Virus record (IMG/VR): IMGVR_UViG_3300049846_001203
Coordinates: 1-32,548 of that record
Length of the DNA: 32,548 nucleotides
Origin: a virus
Direction: 5' to 3' (one strand)
Part shown: piece after piece, positions 22,906 through 30,843 of the stretch
Numbering within the stretch: position 1 is the stretch's first letter
Layout of the letters: every line of letters starts with the position of its first letter
The notes under the pieces: generated by a model
Told to the model about the DNA's origin: nothing
Database searches by the model: none
The model's input: only the letters and a program-made list of their open reading frames with translations
Made by a program: the position numbers and the translations under genes

Positions 22906-23823
22906 TCATTCCACCTTTGTTCCTGTACCAGCTGCTGGTACCTGGGGTGGCGTATTGGCTTGTGGCGGAACCAACTCATCTTTCTTTACCTCCGGTGCTG
23001 GCAGAGCTGAACTTTGTTCTTTAAAAGACCAATGTCCTTTGCGGGCGCCTTCGTGAATAGTTTGCACAACTGCTGCCTGAACTGCCATGTTTATTGCCTT
23101 GTTAATGCTTTCGTTGATGCCAACACCGGTTTCTGCTTCCACTGCCATTGTGCCACTGTCAACGAATTTTAACACACCTGCTTTGTCCAAATAGCTTAAT
23201 ACTGTTTTGGTAATGGTAACGCTGGTCAATACTTCACCAGTGGCCACACTTACTGTACGCAAATTAACTGTAACAGTATCGCTTTGATATTGTGTTTGTG
23301 CTCCAATGCCAAAAATTCTTACGCCTGAACCACCTGTTAGTTGGTTTGTGTCATAGCCAATGATGCCGCCTTCTATGATGATACCTGCAAACACCATTGG
23401 TGGCAGTGGTCTAGCATCTTTACCTTGATAAAGTTCTCTGGCTTGACGAATCATCTGACGCTCTTTGATAAGATTGTCTAGGCCAACTCGTTCCAATACT
23501 GTAAACCAACGAGCTTCACCAGCATCTTGTAGAGCCTTGATCAAATAGCTTTCTGCACCTTGTGTTACTGCGCTACTCAAACTGGCCACATTGGGCAAGC
23601 TTTTACGCTGTCCAGTTTTATCCATAAATCCGTAGACTGCAACAGGAATTGGGCCACCCGCAGGCGCCTTTAATTTTTCAGACTGGCGCCTTAGATAAGC
23701 ACCTTGGTCAACGACCGGTTCTTCGTATTGATCACCACTGATGCGCTCGCGTATAAATTCACCTGTGGCGCATCCTGAAAGCAATACTGTTAGTGCTGCG
23801 GCTGAAATTAATTTTGTATTCAT
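22906..23823 (-). CDS. csgG: CsgG-like curli secretion pore lipoprotein
   Basis: This 305-residue lipoprotein is a clear CsgG homologue, the nonameric outer-membrane channel that exports curli subunits. It has a signal peptide with lipobox LSGC (Cys18), PIPVAVYGFMDKTGQRK, the central SYLIKALQDAGEARWFTVLERVGLDNL block, and GSGVRIFGIGAQTQYQSDTVTVNLRTVSVATGEVLTSV (about 185-222 in two parts), which corresponds closely to E. coli CsgG's FGIGADTQYQLD barrel-hairpin region. The C-terminus carries a Pro/Ala-rich extension of about 35 residues not seen in E. coli. It follows csgF by 15 bp with an AAGGA site. Presence of a complete pore means the phage need not depend on host curli export. Confidence 0.95.
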   Translation of the reverse strand: MNTKLISAAALTVLLSGCATGEFIRERISGDQYEEPVVDQGAYLRRQSEKLKAPAGGPIPVAVYGFMDKTGQRKSLPNVASLSSAVTQGAESYLIKALQDAGEARWFTVLERVGLDNLIKERQMIRQARELYQGKDARPLPPMVFAGIIIEGGIIGYDTNQLTGGSGVRIFGIGAQTQYQSDTVTVNLRTVSVATGEVLTSVTITKTVLSYLDKAGVLKFVDSGTMAVEAETGVGINESINKAINMAVQAAVVQTIHEGARKGHWSFKEQSSALPAPEVKKDELVPPQANTPPQVPAAGTGTKVE

Positions 23824-23838
23824 AGTATTTTAAAATCC

Positions 23839-24327
23839 TTAAATCTTAAATGCCGCATAAGGCATTACCAACTCTGTGTAATTGTTTGGATTGGCAATTT
23901 CTGAAATTCGCACAACAATGTTGTTACCGTCGATACGCCAAGTAATATTTTGTCCACCAAGATCAATGTCGCCACATGGTCCGCCTGCACTTAGAGGAGT
24001 ACACATTGGTGAACCAGTTGATGAACCAAACAAGCTGTCAGTGATGCGCTTGGCTAATTCACTGTAGATTCTTGTTTCCATACTGGCTTGGAATCTAGCC
24101 TGCGGAGTATTAGCGGCTGCTCTTTCCGCAGCCAGTTTAATTGCATCTGCTGCGGCCTTGTTTTTATCTTTTTGCTGATCTTCTAATTGTTTTAGTGTCA
24201 GCACATGGCTGCTCCAGCCAATGCCCGAGAATGAAGGACTGTTGAAGTTATGTTGAAGTTCGGCAGCAGCAACGGAACTGATAGCGCACATTGCCGCAGT
24301 AACAACAAGACAATTTTTAATTTTCAT
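23839..24327 (-). CDS. csgF: CsgF-like curli assembly accessory protein
   Basis: This 162-residue protein has a signal peptide (CLVVTAAMCAISSVAAA) and then ELQHNFNSPSFSGIGWSSHVL, the mature N-terminus of CsgF that plugs into the CsgG pore and holds the fibre nucleator at the cell surface. A charged helix (LEDQQKDKNKAAADAIKLAAE) links to a C-terminal domain with two Cys (PMCTPLSAGGPCG) and beta-strands. Length is slightly above the 138 residues of E. coli CsgF. It is the first gene of the curli unit, behind an inverted repeat and a TTTAAATA/TATACT region. Confidence 0.88.
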   Translation of the reverse strand: MKIKNCLVVTAAMCAISSVAAAELQHNFNSPSFSGIGWSSHVLTLKQLEDQQKDKNKAAADAIKLAAERAAANTPQARFQASMETRIYSELAKRITDSLFGSSTGSPMCTPLSAGGPCGDIDLGGQNITWRIDGNNIVVRISEIANPNNYTELVMPYAAFKI

Positions 24328-24345
24328 ACAGACTAACCCTAAGTT

Positions 24346-24368
24346 TATAGTGGGTTCATACCACTATA
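24346..24368. promoter_or_regulatory. Operator-like inverted repeat before csgF
   Basis: TATAGTGG (24346-24353) and CCACTATA (24361-24368) are a perfect 8-bp inverted repeat with a 7-bp centre, 19 bp before the csgF ATG. On the minus strand the repeat overlaps the TATACT hexamer (24372-24367), so a bound regulator would block initiation there. As RNA it would fold into a leader hairpin. Confidence 0.55.
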
Positions 24369-24377
24369 GTATAACTT

Positions 24378-24385
24378 TATTTAAA
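24378..24385 (-). promoter_or_regulatory. T4-late-like box TTTAAATA before the curli operon
   Basis: Minus-strand TTTAAATA (24385 to 24378), seven of eight bases of TATAAATA, followed by TATACT at 24372-24367. No good -35 is present for TATACT, so the late-type box is the better candidate, though both could be chance in AT-rich DNA. Confidence 0.4.
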
Positions 24386-24403
24386 AGGAAAGTATGAAAA
24401 ATT

Positions 24404-24421
24404 AAAAAGGTGCTTTAACCT
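24404..24421 (-). terminator. Weak terminator-like hairpin after the 484-residue gene
   Basis: Minus-strand AGGT (24421-24418), 6-nt loop, ACCT (24411-24408), then TTTTT and more T. The stem is only 4 bp, so termination would be partial at best. It separates the nucleotidyltransferase/484-residue unit from csgF. Confidence 0.3.
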
Positions 24422-24428
24422 ATAACTA

Positions 24429-25883
24429 TTACTTTAATTGTCTAGTCTTGGAAGTAACAGTCTTGGACACACCAGCTGGTGTAGTTTCTGTGTCAACAGG
24501 AGTGTTGACCGCAGTCAAGGCCTCAAGCATAGGTCCTGACTCAAAGTAATTGCGAGCATATCCGCCCATCTTGGTAGTACGGAATTGGCAAAGCTTATTG
24601 CTGCCTTTGGCAACTTGTTCGCCTTCGGCAGGCACAGTCCATATTTGAATGGTGCGACTGTTGCCTTTGTTAATGTATTTTACATCTAGATCTAGATGTT
24701 TCATGGCATCTTGCAAGTTATCACTGAATCTGAGAATCTTATAACTGCCTGAACTAATTTTGTCATCTAGTTTAACTACTTCAACATCTTCCAAGGTGTC
24801 ACCTCGAGCATAGATATTGGCAGCACGAGCCAGCTGTTTAACAATGGCAGCTTCTGCACCAGGCTTTTGGTTTTCGATGTGCTCTTCTACATAAGGAAAA
24901 ACCACATCGTCATAAAACTTTAACAAATTGTTATAGACAGTTTCTTCGCCTTGCGCCGGATCAAATTGATCTTTGTGTGCATTGATATTGAGATCAAAAT
25001 TGGTTTTAAACCACTTGCTTAGGTTTTCAAAACTCAACCCGGATGCCTGACCCAGTGTATCACTGCTGTAGGTTTTTAAGCTTAATAGGTTAACCTTTGT
25101 ACCATCAACTTTAAGTGTTAGATCGGCCTTGGTGCCCTTGGCATCACTAGTACCATCACTGACTACATCAATGTGATTGTTATTTTTATCGTTGCGAACT
25201 CGTTCAGTGCTTTGTTTCACGCTGCCTGAGTCGTTAACATATTTTACAGTACTAGATAGTACAGCCTGTAGATCAGGATCAAATTTTCTAGCAGCAGCCT
25301 GCTTTAAAAATGCTTCAGCACTACGAGCAGGAACACGGGCAAGGAAATTTAATGAGTCAGTTTTTACTCCGCGGTCTGGGTACTGAATAGATGAGCTAAC
25401 GGTAAAAACATAGTTCTTGCCGTCAATTTCAGAATTAACATGCCCAATCATGTCCATGATTTGATCTGCGGTTATTTTTCCACCCACAGCAAAAAATTTG
25501 GCAGCAACACACAGACCCATAAACAGTTCCGCTAAGTGTCCGGCATTGTAGTCTTTTTTCTGCTCTAAGCTGGTAAACTCAGTGCCTTTGAATAGTAGGC
25601 TTAGAGGCTGTTCCTGCTCTTCGTCACCAATGGTCATGCGTACTTTTTTAGGCAATGCTGACTTGATGTCGGGGTTGTCTAACGCAGCCTGTAGTAATGG
25701 AATTTGATCCTTGTTAATTACCGCATATGGTTCTGTGAAACGACCACGATACTCAGGATCAATAGGCAAGGGTTTATCAGCATCTACTAGATCAATGAGA
25801 GTGCGTAGATATTTTCCACCGTGCTTGACAAGCTCGGCAGGAGTTAAGTTCTTTTCAACAACTAAAATATCTCGCAGTATCAT
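24429..25883 (-). CDS. Unknown phage protein with possible nuclease-like core
   Basis: This 484-residue protein starts MILRDILVVEKNLTPAEL, carrying the M-x-(L/F)-R-(D/E/Q)-I tag. Most of it is not recognised. The stretch KGTKADLTLKVDGTKVNLLSLKTYSS (about 249-274, given in two pieces: DLTLKVDG and VNLLSLKTY) resembles the D...(E/S)-x-K core of PD-(D/E)xK nucleases, with Ser in place of the second acid, so it may be an inactive or diverged form; this is weak. Its ATG overlaps the stop of the nucleotidyltransferase gene by one base (TAATG). It is the last gene of the 32534-24429 unit. An injected protein is a possible role given its tag. Confidence 0.55.
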   Translation of the reverse strand: MILRDILVVEKNLTPAELVKHGGKYLRTLIDLVDADKPLPIDPEYRGRFTEPYAVINKDQIPLLQAALDNPDIKSALPKKVRMTIGDEEQEQPLSLLFKGTEFTSLEQKKDYNAGHLAELFMGLCVAAKFFAVGGKITADQIMDMIGHVNSEIDGKNYVFTVSSSIQYPDRGVKTDSLNFLARVPARSAEAFLKQAAARKFDPDLQAVLSSTVKYVNDSGSVKQSTERVRNDKNNNHIDVVSDGTSDAKGTKADLTLKVDGTKVNLLSLKTYSSDTLGQASGLSFENLSKWFKTNFDLNINAHKDQFDPAQGEETVYNNLLKFYDDVVFPYVEEHIENQKPGAEAAIVKQLARAANIYARGDTLEDVEVVKLDDKISSGSYKILRFSDNLQDAMKHLDLDVKYINKGNSRTIQIWTVPAEGEQVAKGSNKLCQFRTTKMGGYARNYFESGPMLEALTAVNTPVDTETTPAGVSKTVTSKTRQLK

Positions 25884-26599
25884 TAGATAGTAATTCCTTG
25901 CTTGCTCAATGTTTCTCTGGCATCGGCTAGAATTTGATCCACATCCGGATTATTTTCAAGTGCAGATAGCGCAGATTCAACACTGGTTAACGCAGCACGA
26001 TCATGTTCTTCGCCAAACAACATGTGAGCAATTTCATCTGGTTGATCGCTGATTAACTCATTTGTTTCTCTATTAAGTAGGCCATTGGTAGGGCTCCACT
26101 TATAGCCTGCATGTTTGGCCACTGAACTTAACACCACATGCTTGCTGGCATCTTTGTGTTTGCTGTTGGGGTCAGCAGCCATGCTAAACTTTGCAAACTC
26201 TAGGTTTGGTAAAAACATAAAATCTGTTTGCACATAACCACGGTCTGGTGCTCCGCCAATGGGAGTTTTAAAATGCACACTGACGCCGCTTTTCTTGATA
26301 CAATCTTTGGCATCCATGTTATTTTTACCGCACCAGGCAGTGAGTTTAGCAATCAGTTCATCCTTGCTAATGCCTGGTGGCATACCAATGTCTAGGTCAC
26401 CACTGGTGGCTTTTTTACCAGTGGTGCCTAGCATGTGCGGTACATGTTCGTAGCTGGTAATTTTTTCCAACCAACGAACTGTGGGCTCTACATCTGCTTG
26501 ATTAATGCGTTGCGTGAGAATCTCACCGTCTTTGTTTTTAAAGACATTACCACCTTCTTTAATAACTCGCAGAGTTGATGTAATTTCACGCAATAACAT
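25883..26599 (-). CDS. Nucleotidyltransferase-fold protein
   Basis: This 238-residue protein has the DNA polymerase beta/MNT-type nucleotidyltransferase signature: MLGTTGKKATSGDLDIGMP (G58 to D68/D70) and a third acid in YVQTDFMFLP (D126). Such folds add NMP to proteins, nucleic acids or small molecules. The N-terminus, MLLREITSTLRVIKEGGNVF, carries the shared tag and then VIKE before G16, a good prohead-protease-like site, so the mature protein might begin GGNVFKNKDGE. A second nucleotidyltransferase domain sits in the 1291-residue protein upstream. Coupled by TAATG to the 484-residue gene. Confidence 0.74.
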   Translation of the reverse strand: MLLREITSTLRVIKEGGNVFKNKDGEILTQRINQADVEPTVRWLEKITSYEHVPHMLGTTGKKATSGDLDIGMPPGISKDELIAKLTAWCGKNNMDAKDCIKKSGVSVHFKTPIGGAPDRGYVQTDFMFLPNLEFAKFSMAADPNSKHKDASKHVVLSSVAKHAGYKWSPTNGLLNRETNELISDQPDEIAHMLFGEEHDRAALTSVESALSALENNPDVDQILADARETLSKQGITI

Positions 26600-26601
26600 T
26601 A

Positions 26602-26880
26602 TTACTGTGCTGCCTTCTTCTTACGGGGAGCCGCAGCCTTTTTAGCAGCTGGCTTTTTCTTTGGAGCAGCCTCTTCAGCAGGTGCAGGAGCAGCAGCAGG
26701 TACAGTATCTAGTACTACTAGACCAGCAACGCTGTGAGCTACTGTTTCTGTCTTTTCAGCTGATTCAGGTGTTTCTACCTTGTATGGGGCAGCTGATTCG
26801 TCAGTTGGCTTGTTTTCTTTTCTAACCAAAAACCACCAAACAACTACGGCACCTACCGCTAATACTACTAGAAATTCCAT
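26602..26880 (-). CDS. Small basic-tailed single-span membrane protein
   Basis: A 92-residue protein with an N-terminal membrane span (FLVVLAVGAVVVWWFLV, residues 3-19), a linker rich in Glu/Pro/Ala, and a strongly basic tail (KKKPAAKKAAAPRKKKAAQ) like histone-H1-type DNA-binding tails. The ATG at 26880 is preceded by AAAGGA; the frame is open to 26922, but the longer form lacks a ribosome site and would mask the span. It could tether DNA at the membrane. It is 2 bp before the nucleotidyltransferase gene. Function unknown. Confidence 0.65.
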   Translation of the reverse strand: MEFLVVLAVGAVVVWWFLVRKENKPTDESAAPYKVETPESAEKTETVAHSVAGLVVLDTVPAAAPAPAEEAAPKKKPAAKKAAAPRKKKAAQ

Positions 26881-26904
26881 TTTAGTTTCCTTTAATATTT
26901 TCCA

Positions 26905-26920
26905 GACGAATCTATTCGTC
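26905..26920. repeat. Short palindrome between polyvalent and basic membrane-protein genes
   Basis: GACGAAT (26905-26911) and ATTCGTC (26914-26920), a perfect 7-bp inverted repeat with a 2-bp centre, in the 81-bp gap. It has no T-run on either side, so it is more likely an RNA processing hairpin or a protein site than a terminator. Confidence 0.45.
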
Positions 26921-26961
26921 AAGTAGTGATATATTTAGTGTTATTAGTTTTTAGCGGACGC

Positions 26962-29900
26962 CTAATTTAACAGCAATTTTGTTATTTCATTGCGGTATTT
27001 GGCAAGCATAAGCTTGGTTTTATTGGCCTTTTCAACGGCAGCAGGTGTTGCAGCCTTGTCAAATTTGCTGGAATTGATTACTTTTTCAAACTTTGCGTCC
27101 AGCACACGAGCTATTTGTTGCATCATGTCTTGTTTATTGGCTATATGATCTAGCGCACCTGCGCCAAGTAATTTGGCTTGTTCCATGTCTGTGGCCAGGG
27201 CCTTGATAGTTAATACAATGTCGCTGATGCGCTGTTCGTCTTTGAGTCCGCCATGCTTGGATAAGTTGGCTGGAATTTTGGGTTTAGTTCCATTTGCTAG
27301 TTCATAGTAGTAAGCATAGATATCTGCACCCCAATTTTCTGGATCTAAGCTTACAGTGGCAAGTTCCGTGTCTTTGCTTTGACGGAAACTAACTGGACGA
27401 CCTGCACGAGTCTTTACTTGTACACCTTGTACGCCGATGCTGAGATTTAGTACTTCGGCCAGACTGCTGACCAAGCTGGTATTGATAACACCCTTGACAC
27501 GATATTCAGGTGCCAGCATTCGTGCCCAGTTAGCATGTTCATGATAGGTGTAGATTAGGTCAACTTGTACAGGCCCAGCCGAAGTATCCATGATAACATT
27601 GGTACCGTTGCTGGTGCTGTATTTTGAATGGCCTTGTGTAAATTCTTCTACGGCTGCGGCATATTCAGCAGTACGGCGGGCAGCACCTGTTCCTTCTCGG
27701 CCGTGAATGTAGCACATGACATCTACATCTCCGTATTCTCGTTCAGGATCCTGTGCAAGGTCGCGTTTGTAATAAGTTCCAGACCCCACAGGACGACCCA
27801 TTTTGATTTCAACATCAAGGCCTTTTTGTGCTTGCCACTGATTAAATTCGGTTTCAAATTCTTTTAGTATGCCCACAGCTTCATCAATGATTGCGGGTGT
27901 AATCTTGGTATTCTGTGTGGCGGTACTTGCCCATCCGCCTTCGGCTAAATCTAGTGATTCATCTACAGCATAGAACGGGTCATCACCAAGTCTTTTTAAT
28001 ATAGAATTGATGCGATTTTTAAATTTCTTTATTTCTCCAAGGTCTTCGGCACCAAAATGATTTTGGGGGTCAAGCATGTCTTTATTGATAATATCTCTTG
28101 CAGACTTCACAATATAAGGAATGTCTTTTTCGTTGCTTCTTAGGTCACCTAATTTTAAATTAAGCAGGTTTGCAAAAGACTTTAAAATACCGCTGCCATA
28201 AAATGCATTAATGGTTTTTTCACTGCCTTTGTTTAGCCAACCACTGGGTCCAGTGCCAAAAAAAGGATACCATTTACCAGCTGGAACTGATGCCTTACCG
28301 CCCTCACCTGTACTGATATAAAACGGCATGTTAACACCATTGATATTGACAACCACAGTAATTCTATTGTCAGCAGTATTAACAACTTTTGCAAGTTTGT
28401 TGCCAATCACTGGTAAGTCAACTAGATAGTTCATTTGATTGACATTTTCTAAACCTTCATTGACGCTTTCATTTTTACCAGCTTTCATATTGGCACACCA
28501 ATGCGCCATGCGTTGTTTTTCCCCTGAACTAGCAGCGGCCAATTTACGCAATGCTGTTACACTTTTACTGCAATCTACACCCATGCGCTTGGCAAGTCCT
28601 TTGCGCCCAGGTTTACGACCGTCAGCAAAGTTTTCGTCTACAACATCAACGCTTTCGCTAATAAGCGAAGCATCAGCAAACCAAGGGTCAATGATTACCA
28701 GTTGACCGTTACTGCGGCGCATGACATTTTCTGTGTGCAAATCCCAACCAAGTTTGTTGATACGACCAGTTTTGTACAGCATGGCCATAACCGAATACAA
28801 AAGATTCCAAGCTGATTCATCTTGACTTGATAATTCCTGAACTGTTTGAGCCAGCTTGTTGGCCTTTGATGGCCAGTGCGAATTAATCCATGGATGTGGA
28901 TCAGACAGTTCTTGTTTTACTTGTTCCCAGACGGCACCGTTGGCCACATAGTCACTAAGATACCAAATCATGGCTTCTTCAAAGGTGTTTTTCTTGACAG
29001 GATACAAACGCTCCATGTCAATTTGAATATATTCTTTGTCTAGGACATCAATGGTGTTGTATTCATTAAACACTGGCAAACAAGGTATGTCTGGTCTGGC
29101 TTGACAGAATTCGTAGAACTTTTTAAAGACTTCTACAGCACGACTGCCTGCATCTTCGGGCATGAGAATCTTGATTACATGGCTGGCGTCTTTGGCCCAG
29201 ATTGTACTGTCAGCACCGCTGCCTATTTTTGAATATCCCAGCTTGCGGAATTCTTTTGAAATATCTCGAGCATAAGCAGTACCTGTTTCGGCTTCTTTAA
29301 TGCCCATTACATTAATTTTTGTTTGTTGCTGGAACCTTCTTAGAATTTCATATTCTTGAGGAGAAATCTTTCCAGAATGGTACATCTTGTTGACCAAGGC
29401 TTGAATTTCGGGTGGAATGCCTGCAGGAATTTTTCCTGTCTTTCCCGGAGAGCGATTTATATTTGATACACCGTCAACCTGATCAAAATACTTACGCATT
29501 ACGGACAGCTTGGTAGGATCTTGAGCTTTGTCATTTCCTGCAAAATAGTCACGCATGGTTGCAAGACTGGCTTCTGCTACTTCAGGGTGCCATATCATAT
29601 TTTTAGCACCTTTTACTGTGGGCTGAAAACCATGACTGCGATAAAACTTCATTAGCTTGGCTTGACTAACACGACCTTTGTCCCAAGGGAACAACGTCAA
29701 CGACACACCGTGTTCTTGCGCCATGCCTTGTAGTTCTTTCATTGCACGACTGCCTACACCTTTTCTCAGTGGATATGCCTGTATCCACTTAATTTCCACA
29801 GCATTGGGTTTACCAAAGCTAGGGACAAGTTCAAACATGGAAATTTCTTGTTCTTCACCCGAACCCCAACTCATGACATGATTGTTTTGAAAAGTATGAG

Positions 29901-30837
29901 GATAGCGTGTGTATACTGCATCAATAAACTCTCGGGCTCTGCTTGTATCAGTTTTGCCTAGCTTTATGGTTTCTTCATTCATGGTAACTGAGGTACCCGG
30001 AGCAGGAGCAGTCAATCCAATTTTACCTGGATACAACAGTCCGGATTTAACTCGCTCGCCACCATCAAAATATTTTAGTTCAACAGGTAATGTTTCCCAG
30101 CCCAAGCGTTCAGCAGCCATGATTCTATGATTGCCTTCCATGACCCAGGGTTCGCCATTCCATGCAACACATATAAAAGGAACATACTCTTTGCCGCTGC
30201 TGGTCAATGGCAGCTTACCAGTGTCCTTCATTATCTGCATGATGGCTTTAAGATCGTCTTGCCTTATGTTTCTTTGTTCGCCGCGAGCACCCGGAATACG
30301 AGCCAGAGTACTTACTGGCAGCACCACATGAGAAGGTTGACGCACATAACCAGTGGTGCTGCCCATGTAAGGTACACCAAAGCTATCGCGCCCGCGCTTT
30401 TTAGCATAAGCAATCTTATCTTCAAGCCATTCTTCTCTGGGCACATCCGTGACCAACAAGGCTTCGTTCATTGGTGGTCCGCGATCGGCGGCAACTGCAC
30501 TAGCAATGTCCCACCATTCGCCTGGGAAGTATTCAACTTCCAACATGCTGGCTGGTACTGCACCAGGTACAATAATTTCATTGTCGTCTCTTTGAATGCC
30601 GTCGGGTTTTTGTGGATAAACTCCAAATCTGTTTACTAGATCACTCCAGCGCACACGAAACATGGTTGCGTCAGCGGCATCAACATGATAAAAACCCTCG
30701 TCGGGTTCGTAGGCAAAGTAAACGCCGGGACCCGAATAACCGTCTTGGCTGGGAATTAGTCCTTTGCTTTTTACGCTTTCTAAACCACGCGGCAAGTAAC
30801 CTGCATGATAAACATATTCACCTGGAGTTCTTGTCAT
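26962..30837 (-). CDS. Polyvalent multidomain phage protein (ART-like, ParB-like, GNAT, kinase-like, nucleotidyltransferase)
   Basis: This 1291-residue protein strings together enzyme domains. (1) About 8-115: ADP-ribosyltransferase/KptA-like (VYHAGYLPRGLESVKSKGL, GVYFAYEPDEGFYH). (2) About 125-270: ParB-like (WVMEGNHRIMAAERLG). (3) About 290-418: GNAT acetyltransferase (LRKGVGSRAMKEL, FYRSHGF). (4) About 525-725: protein-kinase-like fold with K556, DLHTEN (D699, N704) and IIDPW (D717). (5) About 740-785: a GRKGLAKRMGVDC...GEKQRMAHWC module. (6) About 800-955: unknown. (7) About 970-1290: nucleotidyltransferase (GDVDVM D1037/D1039, D1093). Linkers between them hold MNEA, VAEA, IKEA, ISES, VNEG, VDES and LAEG, close to the T4 prohead-protease consensus. 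Multi-effector 'polyvalent' proteins are known from phages and are thought to be injected with DNA. The ATG has GAGG four bases upstream. Confidence 0.85.
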   Translation of the reverse strand: MTRTPGEYVYHAGYLPRGLESVKSKGLIPSQDGYSGPGVYFAYEPDEGFYHVDAADATMFRVRWSDLVNRFGVYPQKPDGIQRDDNEIIVPGAVPASMLEVEYFPGEWWDIASAVAADRGPPMNEALLVTDVPREEWLEDKIAYAKKRGRDSFGVPYMGSTTGYVRQPSHVVLPVSTLARIPGARGEQRNIRQDDLKAIMQIMKDTGKLPLTSSGKEYVPFICVAWNGEPWVMEGNHRIMAAERLGWETLPVELKYFDGGERVKSGLLYPGKIGLTAPAPGTSVTMNEETIKLGKTDTSRAREFIDAVYTRYPHTFQNNHVMSWGSGEEQEISMFELVPSFGKPNAVEIKWIQAYPLRKGVGSRAMKELQGMAQEHGVSLTLFPWDKGRVSQAKLMKFYRSHGFQPTVKGAKNMIWHPEVAEASLATMRDYFAGNDKAQDPTKLSVMRKYFDQVDGVSNINRSPGKTGKIPAGIPPEIQALVNKMYHSGKISPQEYEILRRFQQQTKINVMGIKEAETGTAYARDISKEFRKLGYSKIGSGADSTIWAKDASHVIKILMPEDAGSRAVEVFKKFYEFCQARPDIPCLPVFNEYNTIDVLDKEYIQIDMERLYPVKKNTFEEAMIWYLSDYVANGAVWEQVKQELSDPHPWINSHWPSKANKLAQTVQELSSQDESAWNLLYSVMAMLYKTGRINKLGWDLHTENVMRRSNGQLVIIDPWFADASLISESVDVVDENFADGRKPGRKGLAKRMGVDCSKSVTALRKLAAASSGEKQRMAHWCANMKAGKNESVNEGLENVNQMNYLVDLPVIGNKLAKVVNTADNRITVVVNINGVNMPFYISTGEGGKASVPAGKWYPFFGTGPSGWLNKGSEKTINAFYGSGILKSFANLLNLKLGDLRSNEKDIPYIVKSARDIINKDMLDPQNHFGAEDLGEIKKFKNRINSILKRLGDDPFYAVDESLDLAEGGWASTATQNTKITPAIIDEAVGILKEFETEFNQWQAQKGLDVEIKMGRPVGSGTYYKRDLAQDPEREYGDVDVMCYIHGREGTGAARRTAEYAAAVEEFTQGHSKYSTSNGTNVIMDTSAGPVQVDLIYTYHEHANWARMLAPEYRVKGVINTSLVSSLAEVLNLSIGVQGVQVKTRAGRPVSFRQSKDTELATVSLDPENWGADIYAYYYELANGTKPKIPANLSKHGGLKDEQRISDIVLTIKALATDMEQAKLLGAGALDHIANKQDMMQQIARVLDAKFEKVINSSKFDKAATPAAVEKANKTKLMLAKYRNEITKLLLN

Positions 30838-30843
30838 GTTGCC

